This document shows, one piece after another, positions 18,151 to 26,556 of a DNA stretch of 64,000 nt (position 1 is its first letter; each line of letters begins with the position of its first letter). The notes beneath the pieces are model-generated. The model had not been told where the DNA came from. It searched no databases and saw nothing but the letters and a program-made list of their open reading frames with translations. Source of the DNA: Candidatus Flexifilum breve (lineage in GTDB: Bacteria; Chloroflexota; Anaerolineae; Aggregatilineales; Phototrophicaceae); contig JADKGC010000003.1 in the NCBI GenBank assembly GCA_016717205.1, positions 496,001 to 560,000 on the forward strand. Direction: 5' to 3'. The translations under genes were made by a program, and so were the position numbers.

Positions 18151-19740
18151 TTAGGCCGTCGGTTCGGTGGACGGCGCTTCGGGGACGCCGTGCGGCTGCG
18201 CGCGCTTGATCACGTCTGGCAGCACGAACCACGCGAAGGCTGCCGACGCGTACATCACCAGTGAGGCGACGAAGAAGGCGCGCGTCATGCCCTCCATAAA
18301 AGCGAGCTTGGCCGTCAGCACCACCTGATCCGCGAGCGCGGGGTCGAGCAGCGCGAGGGTGTGCGGGCTGATAGCCGTCTGCAAGCCCGCCGAGACTTCC
18401 GCAAACGCTTCGGGCGTCAGGCTGCTTTGCAGCGGCGCGACTCCGTTGAGATAAATGGTCGTGGCGACTGCACCCAATACCGCGATCCCCAGCGCGCCGC
18501 CGAGCTGACGCGTGGTGTCATTCATGGCGCTGCCGACGCCCGCTTTCGTCACCGGGATCGAACTCATGATGGCGGTCGTGGCGGGGCTGATCGCCAAACC
18601 GATGCCACCCGCCTGAAAGATCTGCGCGATCAACACCCACGGGAAATAGGTCGTATTGATGGTGTACACGAGCGACTGAAAGAGGAAGGAGGTGGCGCCG
18701 ATGCAGATGCCGAGCACCACCGTCCGCTTCGTGCCGAGGCGGCTGGAGACGCGCGCCGACCGGTTAGACGTGAAAGTCAGCGAGGCGGCCAGCGGCACGA
18801 TCATGATGCCCGCGAGGAATGCCGGGTAGCCGATCACCGACTGCAGAAACTGCGGAATGAAGAAGACCGCGCCGAACAGCCCGAAGGTGAGCAGCGTGAG
18901 CGTGACGTTGGCGCCTGTGAAGGCCGGGTTGCGGAAGAAGTGGAGCGGCAGCATCGGGTTGGGGATGCGCGCCTCCCACACGGCGAACAGCGCGAGGATG
19001 ATGACAGCCGCGACCAAAGCGAGCAGCACATTCGGTTGCCCCCACCCCACGACGCCCGCCTCGATGATGCCGTACACCAGCGCAATGAGACCGATGATCG
19101 ACAGCACCGAGCCGACGAGATCCGGCGGCGGCGCGTTGGGTTCTTTGGTTTCGCCGAGATAAATTTGCCCGCCGATGACCGCGACCGCGATCACGGGGAT
19201 GTTGACGAGGAACACCGCATGCCAGCCGAAGGTCTGCACGAGGAAGCCGCCGAGCACCGGGCCGATGCCCACGCCCAGCCCAAACAGTGACGCCCACGAC
19301 GCGATGGCCTGCGGACGTTCGACCGGGGGGAAGGTGGCGCTGATGGTGGAGAGCGTGGCCGGGAGCATCAACGCGCCCGCGAGGCCGAGGAAGGCGCGCG
19401 CCCCGGTCAGCACGCCGATGTTAGGCGCGACCGCCGCCGCCAGCGACCCGATCCCAAACAACACCAGCCCGGTTTGCAGCGCGCGCTTGCGCCCGATGCG
19501 GTCGCCGAGCGTGCCCATGGTGAGCAGCAGCGCGGCGAAGACCAGCACGTAGCCATCGACCATCCACTGGAGGTCGGTGGTGCTGGCATTGAGCTCCCGC
19601 GCGATGGACGGCAGGGCGACATTGACGATGGTGTTATCGAGGCTGATGACGATGACCGAAATGCCGACGAACACTAAGCCGCGCCACCGCCGCTCGAAGT
19701 AGGGCGAATCGGTGGGAATCGTCACATACGAGTTGGCCAA
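18151..19740 (-). CDS. DHA2-family MFS efflux transporter (EmrB/QacA type)
   Basis: 529 residues with 14 predicted membrane helices, the number typical of DHA2 drug:proton antiporters. Helix 1 carries the subfamily motif SLDNTIVNVALPSI, the helix 2-3 loop motif A is GTLGDRIGRKRAL, and helix 5 shows the antiporter motif C (GLGVGIGPVLGGFL). Such pumps expel toxic organic compounds. The start is TTG (19738-19740) with GGAG about 10 bases upstream; no ATG fits. The substrate cannot be predicted. The AT-rich ApeA-like gene lies divergently upstream. Confidence 0.88.
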   Translation of the reverse strand: MANSYVTIPTDSPYFERRWRGLVFVGISVIVISLDNTIVNVALPSIARELNASTTDLQWMVDGYVLVFAALLLTMGTLGDRIGRKRALQTGLVLFGIGSLAAAVAPNIGVLTGARAFLGLAGALMLPATLSTISATFPPVERPQAIASWASLFGLGVGIGPVLGGFLVQTFGWHAVFLVNIPVIAVAVIGGQIYLGETKEPNAPPPDLVGSVLSIIGLIALVYGIIEAGVVGWGQPNVLLALVAAVIILALFAVWEARIPNPMLPLHFFRNPAFTGANVTLTLLTFGLFGAVFFIPQFLQSVIGYPAFLAGIMIVPLAASLTFTSNRSARVSSRLGTKRTVVLGICIGATSFLFQSLVYTINTTYFPWVLIAQIFQAGGIGLAISPATTAIMSSIPVTKAGVGSAMNDTTRQLGGALGIAVLGAVATTIYLNGVAPLQSSLTPEAFAEVSAGLQTAISPHTLALLDPALADQVVLTAKLAFMEGMTRAFFVASLVMYASAAFAWFVLPDVIKRAQPHGVPEAPSTEPTA

Positions 19741-20109
19741 AAGGGTGATCTCCTATTGGGTTGCTGAAGCAGACTCGCTTAGTGTACACCTAGCTTGATG
19801 AGGATCGTACTGATCATTGGTCTAGGGCGGACTTACAAGTTTGAGCTTTGCAACCCTAGGTCGATTCGACAAATTTCGTAAGTACCATTATTATGGTCGA
19901 TTATTATTAGCTGCGTTCACATGGAAGGCTCTTCCTATGTTCTTCGATCCTCGATTCAGGTGAATTCTGGAACCTGCTCCCAGAATTGTTGATTCTGGCA
20001 CTTTGGGCCGAGCCATCACCAGCTACCCAATATTGGATCAAATCCTCGGTTAATCGATGTGAACTCCATCTTCAGCACTTAACAGATTCCAGCAAAGACA
20101 AGGAGTATT
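19741..20109. other. AT-rich intergenic region between MFS and ApeA-like genes
   Basis: 369 bases without a gene. Composition falls from the GC-rich MFS flank to AT-rich sequence around 19850-19960, matching the ApeA-like gene. It must hold both divergent promoters. No clear sigma-70 pair, att site or terminal repeat was recognised. Confidence 0.5.
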
Positions 20110-21561
20110 ATGGAAGCCTTTGAATATAAGGGGATATGGTGGTCACCCTCTGCCCCCGACTATCAGATTTATGGCACATTGAAGTTTGATCCTGTTACTG
20201 GTGGCACTCTAGAAACTGTGGGCTCAAAACTTCTTTCAAGTGTTGCCTCTCAAACTCTAGAAAATGAGATTATTTCAAATTGGATAATTACAAACGGAAC
20301 AACAACATTGCCGATTATATGTGGCGTTGCTAGTGCGACAAGGGTAACTCTATACCAGTGTGTCCTAATGGGTACCGGTGCTGCTCCCGGTTATCTCACA
20401 GAAACGTTCGATATTGGTTCAGTGTTTTGGGGAAGTCACTTTGAACATGAAACCGACTTGATTTTTGATTCAGTGTCAATCAATTATTCTTTTCTTGACG
20501 AATGGACTGGAATCCACGGGTTTTCAGGAGGCATCACGCGTTCAAAGACAACTGGCCAGCCAACAGAAGTAGAACTCAAATTTACCCCGCCCGATCCTAT
20601 AAAAGCACGCGTTCAAGACTTCGAACTGCTGATTAGGTTCGAACTACGTAGTTTGGATGATGCCTCTACCAAGCATAATTATGTTCAATACACCTATTTC
20701 GAAATCCGCCCTGATGTCCCCCTAACTTATAACGAATACCACAAACGAATAATCTATCCCCTGCGCAATTTCTTGGCACTTGGGTTAAATGCTGCTGCGA
20801 TACCCAGAATAGTAAGTGTACTAAATTCGCGTGGTTTCTTAGACCCAACTACTGGTGAAGAGCTTACAAAAGGCGCTGATGTGTACTACGCGGCTAAAGG
20901 AGCTGGTAATGTATTGCCAGAATTTAGCCGCATTGACACTCTATTTTCCTTTCCGATGATTGCTAACGATTTCGAAGGTTACTTGACCCGTTGGTTCGAA
21001 AAGTTCGAGTCGCTTAGGCCTGTTATTGAATTATATTTTGGCACCGTATATAACACCATGATGTATACAAATTTCGAGTTTTTAGCTTTGGCGCAAGCAT
21101 TGGAAGTTTATCATCGGGAGATGTATGGTGGAGAATATATGTCATCACAAGCCTACGAACCGATTCTCGCAGCCCTTGTCGGTTCCATACCAGAAGGATT
21201 AAGCAAGGACCATCGTAAGAGCTTGACCGACTCCCTAGCATATGGGTATCAAATTGGCTTGCGTAAACGCCTCAATGATATAATTTTAGTAGTTCTAGAT
21301 AATTACAGCGATACCGTTGGGAAGCTTATTGGAAAAAGGAAGACATTTGTGAACAGTGTCGTGAATACTCGAAACTACTATACTCACTACAGCAAGAGAG
21401 CGAAGGAAGGAGCTATTACAGATCCTGTAGATCTTGCTATCCTTGTCCGCAGAATGAAATTGTTACTTCAACTGTGCTTTCTTGCTGAAATGGGTTTTCC
21501 GGACAGCCTTGTAAAGGTCATTGTCCGCCGAAATCGAGGATTCCAAAGATGGTTACACTGA
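20110..21561 (+). CDS. ApeA-like HEPN antiphage protein
   Basis: 483 residues, no signal peptide or membrane helix. The N-terminus (GIWWSPSAPDYQIYGTLKF, residues 8-26, then a beta-rich stretch to about 200) has the look of the ApeA N-terminal domain. The C-terminal helical domain (about 290-475) contains FVNSVVNTRNYYTHY, in which R-N-Y-Y-T-H is the HEPN ribonuclease motif R-x4-H. ApeA proteins are abortive-infection defences that cut cellular RNA on phage infection. The gene is markedly AT-rich (for example 20 G/C of 60 bases at 20221-20280) against GC-rich neighbours, a sign of horizontal transfer. AGGAG precedes the ATG by 7 bases. It stands alone; no partner gene is visible. Family assignment is by recognition, not search. 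Confidence 0.75.
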   Translation: MEAFEYKGIWWSPSAPDYQIYGTLKFDPVTGGTLETVGSKLLSSVASQTLENEIISNWIITNGTTTLPIICGVASATRVTLYQCVLMGTGAAPGYLTETFDIGSVFWGSHFEHETDLIFDSVSINYSFLDEWTGIHGFSGGITRSKTTGQPTEVELKFTPPDPIKARVQDFELLIRFELRSLDDASTKHNYVQYTYFEIRPDVPLTYNEYHKRIIYPLRNFLALGLNAAAIPRIVSVLNSRGFLDPTTGEELTKGADVYYAAKGAGNVLPEFSRIDTLFSFPMIANDFEGYLTRWFEKFESLRPVIELYFGTVYNTMMYTNFEFLALAQALEVYHREMYGGEYMSSQAYEPILAALVGSIPEGLSKDHRKSLTDSLAYGYQIGLRKRLNDIILVVLDNYSDTVGKLIGKRKTFVNSVVNTRNYYTHYSKRAKEGAITDPVDLAILVRRMKLLLQLCFLAEMGFPDSLVKVIVRRNRGFQRWLH

Positions 21562-21583
21562 CAAAGTTCTGCAGTGTTATCTT

Positions 21584-22381
21584 CTAAGCACGCATAAGCA
21601 CAATGTGAACGCCACCAAGAGCAGGAGCGTGTCGTCGCGGTTCACGTGTAGTGAGCGAGCACCTCGTCCGTCGCATCGACCGGGCGGTCATCCAGCGATC
21701 GACCGTGTAGCCGTATTCGCGCAGCAGCGTCAGGCACTGGCGGTGCACCTCTGCGCCGTGCGTCGCGAGGAAGATCGTCGGGTGGTGCGTCCGCAGCAGG
21801 GTCTGCGCGCCCCGCAGCACGTCCGCTTCCGCGCCTTCCACGTCAATCTTCAGGATCTGCGGCTGGAGGATACGTCCCTGCGCGCTCAACTCATCAAGGC
21901 TGACGATCGGCACGGTCAGCGTGCCATCCGCAGTCAGCGCCCCCATCGTGGAGGCGGCATGCACGCTGAACTGCCCTACCCCGGCGGCCTGCCCCACAGC
22001 GGCCTCAAACACGGTCACGTTGCTGAAGTGATTCAGGTCGATGTGCTGGCGGAGATAAGTCAGGTTGCGCGGCAGCGGTTCAAAGCTGAACACGCGCCCA
22101 CCCGGCCCGACGAGCTGCGCCGCCAGCAAGGTGTAAAAGCCCACATGCGCGCCAATGTCATAGACCACCATGCCGCGCTGCACATGCGCGCTCAGGTGCT
22201 GCTGCTTGTCGAATTCGTAGCTGCCCAACCAGCACCCGTGATTGCTCGACCCGGCGATCCACCAGCGTCCGCGCAGCGCGCCCTGCAAAATCGGGACGCG
22301 CGCCGAGGGCGGAATCAGCGCAAGCGGCAGGCGCAGCAGTTGACCGATCAGCGATTGGCGCGATATCCCGGAGAAGTTCAC
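21584..22381 (-). CDS. FkbM family methyltransferase (C-terminal frameshift likely)
   Basis: 265 residues as read. A class I SAM-dependent methyltransferase: VVYDIGAHVGFYTLLAA (motif I), FSFEPLPRNL (motif II acidic residue) and LKIDVEGAEADVLRGA are the FkbM signatures. These enzymes O-methylate sugars or polyketides. The start is GTG (22379-22381) with GAGGGAA 8 bases upstream. The last about 38 residues look unnatural (MRRTRCSLTTREPRRHAP). If one base is restored near 21698, the end reads SLDDRPVDATDEVLAHYT and stops at 21642, as expected of the family. The end is therefore probably shifted by a one-base loss. Confidence 0.85.
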   Translation of the reverse strand: MNFSGISRQSLIGQLLRLPLALIPPSARVPILQGALRGRWWIAGSSNHGCWLGSYEFDKQQHLSAHVQRGMVVYDIGAHVGFYTLLAAQLVGPGGRVFSFEPLPRNLTYLRQHIDLNHFSNVTVFEAAVGQAAGVGQFSVHAASTMGALTADGTLTVPIVSLDELSAQGRILQPQILKIDVEGAEADVLRGAQTLLRTHHPTIFLATHGAEVHRQCLTLLREYGYTVDRWMTARSMRRTRCSLTTREPRRHAPALGGVHIVLMRA

Positions 22382-22455
22382 GGCGTTCCCTCAGCGTTTA
22401 GGCAGCATCGCCTCTGAGCATACAGCCGATCAGCGAGGGGCACAACCGCGGGTCG

Positions 22456-23457
22456 CTACCCCCGCACATGCACATGCATAAACGCGACCGAGAGCAGCAG
22501 CGCGTCGTCGCGGTGCGTGGCGATGTTGTGATCGTCGCCCTCCCACAAAAACAGCTCGCTCGTGCCGCCCGCCGCGCGGATCTGCTCATCGAGGCGCACG
22601 GACATGGTATAGGGCACGGTCGCGTCGCCGGTGCCGGTATGAATCTGCACCGGGCCGGAGAGATCGCCGAGGAAGCTGTTGGCGGAAATCGCGTTCCAGA
22701 AGTCGGGGTTGGTCTGCGGGGAGCCGTAGCGCCCGATCATGCGGTCGCCCCAATCGCGGCGAAACCACGTCGTCAGCATGTCCGTGTACGAATCGACCAC
22801 GCCCGCCCAAATCACCCCGGCACGGATGCCCTGCTCCGCGACCATGGCGCGCAGCGTGATGTAGCCGCCCATCGAATGCCCCCACATGCCCACGCGATTC
22901 GGGTCGGCGTCCGGGTAGCGGCGCGCCGCCGCCAGCGCGTTCAGCACGTCGACGGTGTAGCCGGGGCTGGTGTAGGCCGATTCGGGATCGCCTTCCGAAC
23001 TGCCATGCCCGCGATAATCCGACTTGACGACGATGTAGCCCGCGCGGGCGAAGGCGTCCGTATAGGCGAGGTAACGCTCGGTGGTGCGGTATTCGTCGGG
23101 CGGGATGTAGCCGTGATTGAAGATCACGACCGGGTAGCCCGTCGGCGGGCGCTCGCTCATGGGCACGGTCAGCAGCGCGTAGATCTTCAGCCCGTCGGAG
23201 AGGTACGAGGCGATATAGCGGTTGTAGTTGATGCCGGGTTCGAGCGTCTGCTCGATGACGAAATCGCTGCCGGGGTAGGTGCGGTCGCGCAGCATGGCAA
23301 TGCTCAGCGGATGCGCCGCGGCGAGGCCACCGGGCGGGTCGGTGACAGCGATGCTATCGGGGTTCGGCGTGGGCGCGGTGGGATCAGTGGCGAAGCAGGC
23401 CGTGAGGGTCAGCGTGAGGACGATCAAACCAATGAGGATGAGCTTGGTACGGGTCAT
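22456..23457 (-). CDS. Lipoprotein alpha/beta hydrolase (prolyl oligopeptidase-like)
   Basis: 333 residues. The signal MTRTKLILIGLIVLTLTLTAC ends in lipobox LTAC, so the enzyme is anchored outside the membrane. The fold is alpha/beta hydrolase: oxyanion-side HGYIPP, nucleophile elbow GHSMGG (Ser), an Asp in TGTGDATVP, and the catalytic His in EGDDHNIATH. The arrangement is like the S9 peptidase/dienelactone hydrolase group, so it probably cleaves peptides or esters. AAGGAAGGG lies just before the ATG at 23455-23457; the frame continues to 23484 without such a site. Confidence 0.85.
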   Translation of the reverse strand: MTRTKLILIGLIVLTLTLTACFATDPTAPTPNPDSIAVTDPPGGLAAAHPLSIAMLRDRTYPGSDFVIEQTLEPGINYNRYIASYLSDGLKIYALLTVPMSERPPTGYPVVIFNHGYIPPDEYRTTERYLAYTDAFARAGYIVVKSDYRGHGSSEGDPESAYTSPGYTVDVLNALAAARRYPDADPNRVGMWGHSMGGYITLRAMVAEQGIRAGVIWAGVVDSYTDMLTTWFRRDWGDRMIGRYGSPQTNPDFWNAISANSFLGDLSGPVQIHTGTGDATVPYTMSVRLDEQIRAAGGTSELFLWEGDDHNIATHRDDALLLSVAFMHVHVRG

Positions 23458-23535
23458 TCCCTTCCTTGGATGAACCAGATACACTGCATCCTATTATAGC
23501 ACAGGTGTTTGCTTAACAGCCCGATGATCCCAGCG

Positions 23536-24264
23536 TTACGTGCTCGTCAAGCGCTGAAATGCGGCGACGAGATCGGGCGGGAACTTGTGGCGAGCCAGCG
23601 GATTCAACCAGACGGCGTTCCCGGTCGCGTGGTGCAGCACGACCGCGCTCAAGTGCTGGTACTGCTTGAGGAATTCGGCGGCGCTGGCAAACCCGCGCCG
23701 CGCGAAGAAGGCTTCGTTTTTGCTTTCGGCGAGCTGGCGCAGCGTGACCGCCGCCCGGTTGAACTCCGCTTCCGTCACCCCCGCTTCGACGGCCAGCCAC
23801 AGCACGTTGAGCACGCCGGAGGGCATTTGCCCGACTTTGTCGCACAGCACGCCCACCAGCTTGATCTGCGGGTCGTCGCTGGCTTCCACGGCGCGCAGCC
23901 GCCGCACTTCGACATTGACCAGTGTATGGGTCTTGTAGGTGATCGTGAAATCTGGTCCACGCTGCCGGGAAGCGGTGTATTTTTCGTATTCCAGCGCGAA
24001 ACGCTCCGCGCGCAGCAGCAGGAAGGCGGTTTCCAGTTCGGTGCGAAGGTCTTTGAGGCCCGCGTCATCGCGCACCTGTTTGAGCTTAGAACGAATCTTG
24101 GCATGGTGGTCGGTGGCAAAAACTTTGAAACGCCGCGATTCCCGCACCCACCCCGCGAATTCAGCATAGAGGGGGTGCGGTCGAGTCTCGAAAATAGCGG
24201 CGAGCAGTTCGTCGACGGTACGCATACGTCCGGCTTGGTTCATGCTAGCGAATAGCTCAAGCAT
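23536..24264 (-). CDS. Unknown protein, possible PD-(D/E)XK nuclease fold
   Basis: 242 residues, soluble. I do not recognise the family. The stretch from about residue 80 (RTELETAFLLLRAERFALEY) to 122 (RGPDFTITYKTHTLVNVEVRR) resembles a PD-(D/E)XK core: a helix with Glu, then GPDF, a strand, and E-V-R in place of E-x-K. This is weak, motif-level evidence. In-frame ATGs at 24264, 24243 and 24225 are all possible; none has a strong ribosome site. It stands upstream of the lipoprotein hydrolase on the same strand, 78 bases away. Confidence 0.6.
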   Translation of the reverse strand: MLELFASMNQAGRMRTVDELLAAIFETRPHPLYAEFAGWVRESRRFKVFATDHHAKIRSKLKQVRDDAGLKDLRTELETAFLLLRAERFALEYEKYTASRQRGPDFTITYKTHTLVNVEVRRLRAVEASDDPQIKLVGVLCDKVGQMPSGVLNVLWLAVEAGVTEAEFNRAAVTLRQLAESKNEAFFARRGFASAAEFLKQYQHLSAVVLHHATGNAVWLNPLARHKFPPDLVAAFQRLTST

Positions 24265-24285
24265 ACTGCATGTGCGGCGGATGCG

Positions 24286-24405
24286 TTATTCGGGCACAGG
24301 TGGGATGGTCTGCGCGGCGCGCAGAAACTGGAAGAACGGGACAACCACCCGAACGAGCAGCACAACGAGTAACAAAGGTAAAGCGGTGCTCATGAGTTTC
24401 CGCAT
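24286..24405 (-). CDS. Small one-helix membrane protein
   Basis: A 39-residue frame, MRKLMSTALPLLLVVLLVRV onward, with one hydrophobic helix (about 7-27) and a short Pro-rich tail ending PPVPE. AGGA lies 5-8 bases before the ATG at 24403-24405. Its start resembles that of the membrane-anchored protein at 9516-10679 (MRKL...VV...FFQF), suggesting a related anchor without the repeats. Small and unproven. The rest of the gap 24406-24604 shows only hairpins. Confidence 0.4.
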   Translation of the reverse strand: MRKLMSTALPLLLVVLLVRVVVPFFQFLRAAQTIPPVPE

Positions 24406-24550
24406 ATCCTGTCCATACCGCTTACGGTTCAGCGATGACCACGGTGACAAGACGGTTTGCTTGTGACCGACTCCACGTGGTGTCTACCATAACGTCCAGA
24501 TGTTCAGATCTGGTTTAGATGCTGGCGAGTTGCTAACCCGAGCAAACGGA

Positions 24551-24573
24551 AGACCCGGCTTCCGACCGGGTCT
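24551..24573. terminator. Hairpin downstream of the secreted 140-residue protein gene
   Basis: An 8-bp perfect stem AGACCCGG / CCGGGTCT with a 7-base loop lies about 30 bases after the stop at 24605 (minus strand). A T-tract is weak on that strand. Confidence 0.55.
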
Positions 24574-24604
24574 AGTTGAGGGGGAGTCTTGCGGGACAAC
24601 CGGG

Positions 24605-25027
24605 CTAGAAGGACTGCACCCAGTTAAATTGGTAGGCGACACCGTCCGTGGCGGTCGGGGCGATGATGGTCAGGCTGCCGTCGGCTTCACGGTACAGGGT
24701 ATAGCTGAAGGCCGAGGCCACTACGGCGCTGCCGTCGCTCAGTTCCGCATTGAGAATCTGTTCCGCCGACACATCCATCACCTTGACGACATTGCCGTCA
24801 CCGTCAATGCCCCAGAATTCGAGGCGGTCGAGCACGCCCATGTTGACATCGTCGGCATACGGATAGCTCCAGATGGCGTACACGGCGACCGGGGCGTCGA
24901 TGTCAAATTCGTTGATGCGCCCGTCATTGATTTCCGGCAGAACGACTTCGTCATCGGCATAGGCGGCGACCGCGAATGACAGCAACAGCAGGGCGAGAAC
25001 GGCGAAGATGGTGAGATTGCGCTTCAT
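24605..25027 (-). CDS. Secreted protein of unknown function
   Basis: 140 residues with a clear signal peptide (MKRNLTIFAVLALLLLSFAV, cleavage near AYADD). The mature part is acidic and mostly beta-strand, with alternating hydrophobic residues (VAVYAIWSYPY, LEFWGIDGDGNVVKV, LTIIAPTATDGVAYQFNW). No family recognised. The ATG at 25025-25027 follows AAGGAG at 9 bases; the longer frame to 25066 does not. It is divergent from the HtrA-like protease gene across a 243-bp spacer, so the two could share regulation. Confidence 0.75.
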   Translation of the reverse strand: MKRNLTIFAVLALLLLSFAVAAYADDEVVLPEINDGRINEFDIDAPVAVYAIWSYPYADDVNMGVLDRLEFWGIDGDGNVVKVMDVSAEQILNAELSDGSAVVASAFSYTLYREADGSLTIIAPTATDGVAYQFNWVQSF

Positions 25028-25270
25028 GTTTGGTGCTCCTTGGGTTTGCATATCGAACATGACCACAGAATAGCCGCCGCGTGTGAGGAATTTCGGTAGG
25101 AAATGTGGAGTGTGGTGGTGCAGACGTAAACAGTGTGTAAATTGCGGTGGCTGGTGGGCATCAGCGAGGATTCAGCGATGCCTTATCCAGAATTTACACT
25201 TTGGCTACAACTCGTCTCTACAATCACCGAGCATGAGCGGTAAGCACAGCTGTCAGAAGAAAGGGCTGCC

Positions 25271-26419
25271 ATGCGTTCGCGCACACTCTTCATGGGAATA
25301 TTCGTTTTCGGCCTCGCGGCAGGCATCGCGCTGACCCTGATGCTGGTCGTCGAGCCGCGCGCGCACCCGGTCTCGGCGCTGCAAATTCCAACGCCGGAAC
25401 CAACGCCGCCGCTGCCCGACGAAGCCATTTACAGCCGCCTCGAAGCCTACGATCAGGTGATCACGAGTCTGTACGCGCGGGTCAGCCCGTCCGTCGTGCA
25501 TATCACCAGCTTGCAGCAGACCATCACCCGCTTCTATGGCGTGCAGCCGCAGGAAGGCACCGGATCCGGTTTCGTCTACGATGACAACGGCCACATCGTC
25601 ACCAACAATCACGTGATCGCGGGCGCAACCGACATCACCGTGCTGCTGGCGAACGGTATCTCGCTGCCCGCTCAAGTCGTGGGCACCGACAACTACTACG
25701 ATCTGGCGGTGCTCAAAGTCGATGTGCCGCCCGGCACGCTCACGCCGCTGGAACTGGGCGATTCGTCGGCACTGCAGGTCGGGCAATCGGTGATCGCCAT
25801 CGGCAATCCGTTTGGGCTGGATCGCACGCTGACAACGGGCGTGATCAGCGCGTTGGAACGCCGCATCGATACCGAAGGCTCGGTCATCGGGCAAGCAATC
25901 CAAACGGATGCCGCGATCAACCCCGGCAACTCAGGCGGGCCGCTGCTCGATCTGCGTGGGCGCGTGGTCGGCATCAACACGGCGATCAATTCGCCGAGCG
26001 GCGGCTCAGTTGGCATCGGGTTTGCCGTCCCTGTGAACATCGTCAGCCACGTCATTCCCAGTTTGATCAGCACCGGGCGCTTCATCCATCCCACCCTGGG
26101 CATTCAGGTTGCGGAGCTGGGCACGGAAGTCCGCATGTCGGCAGATACAGTGCAGAGCGGGCTGCTGATCGTCGATGTGGCGGTGGGGAGCACCGCGCAA
26201 GCCGCTGGCTTACAGCCCGCCACTGTGACCGTGCAGCGCCGCCGGTATGTCATCAATGGCGGCGACATTATCACGGCGATTGATGGGCAACCGCTGGTTT
26301 CACGCAACGATCTGCTGCTGTATCTGGAGGAGAATCGGGTCCCCGGCGACACGGTCACGCTGAGCATCATACGCAACGGCGCGCCGCTGGAGGTCACGAT
26401 GACGGTCGGCGCGGGGTAG
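25271..26419 (+). CDS. HtrA/DegP-like serine protease with PDZ domain
   Basis: 382 residues. An N-terminal membrane anchor (about 6-27) and a short Pro-rich linker precede a trypsin-like S1C domain with the full triad: His114 (TNNHVIAG), Asp144 (YYDLAVLKV) and Ser221 (NPGNSGGPLL). A PDZ domain (about 280-380) follows, with GLLIVDV and GGDIITAIDGQPL. HtrA proteases degrade or refold damaged proteins outside the cytoplasm. Length and layout are ordinary for the family. A GC-rich hairpin follows the stop. It is divergent from a small secreted protein gene. Confidence 0.92.
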   Translation: MRSRTLFMGIFVFGLAAGIALTLMLVVEPRAHPVSALQIPTPEPTPPLPDEAIYSRLEAYDQVITSLYARVSPSVVHITSLQQTITRFYGVQPQEGTGSGFVYDDNGHIVTNNHVIAGATDITVLLANGISLPAQVVGTDNYYDLAVLKVDVPPGTLTPLELGDSSALQVGQSVIAIGNPFGLDRTLTTGVISALERRIDTEGSVIGQAIQTDAAINPGNSGGPLLDLRGRVVGINTAINSPSGGSVGIGFAVPVNIVSHVIPSLISTGRFIHPTLGIQVAELGTEVRMSADTVQSGLLIVDVAVGSTAQAAGLQPATVTVQRRRYVINGGDIITAIDGQPLVSRNDLLLYLEENRVPGDTVTLSIIRNGAPLEVTMTVGAG

Positions 26420-26438
26420 TTCAACATCAGAATAGTTG

Positions 26439-26472
26439 GCGGGCGGGGTGCACTGCGGCGCGCCCCGCCCGC
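26439..26472. terminator. GC-rich terminator hairpin after htrA-like gene
   Basis: A perfect 10-bp stem GCGGGCGGGG / CCCCGCCCGC with a 14-base loop stands 20 bases after the protease stop; no T-tract follows, so termination may be inefficient. Confidence 0.6.
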
Positions 26473-26556
26473 GGCCACTGCGTCCGGGTTGTGAGGAGCG
26501 GTTCCGGTGGAGTATAGTTCTGAGGCGTATTATTTCATTTTTTGACAGCAGGAACC

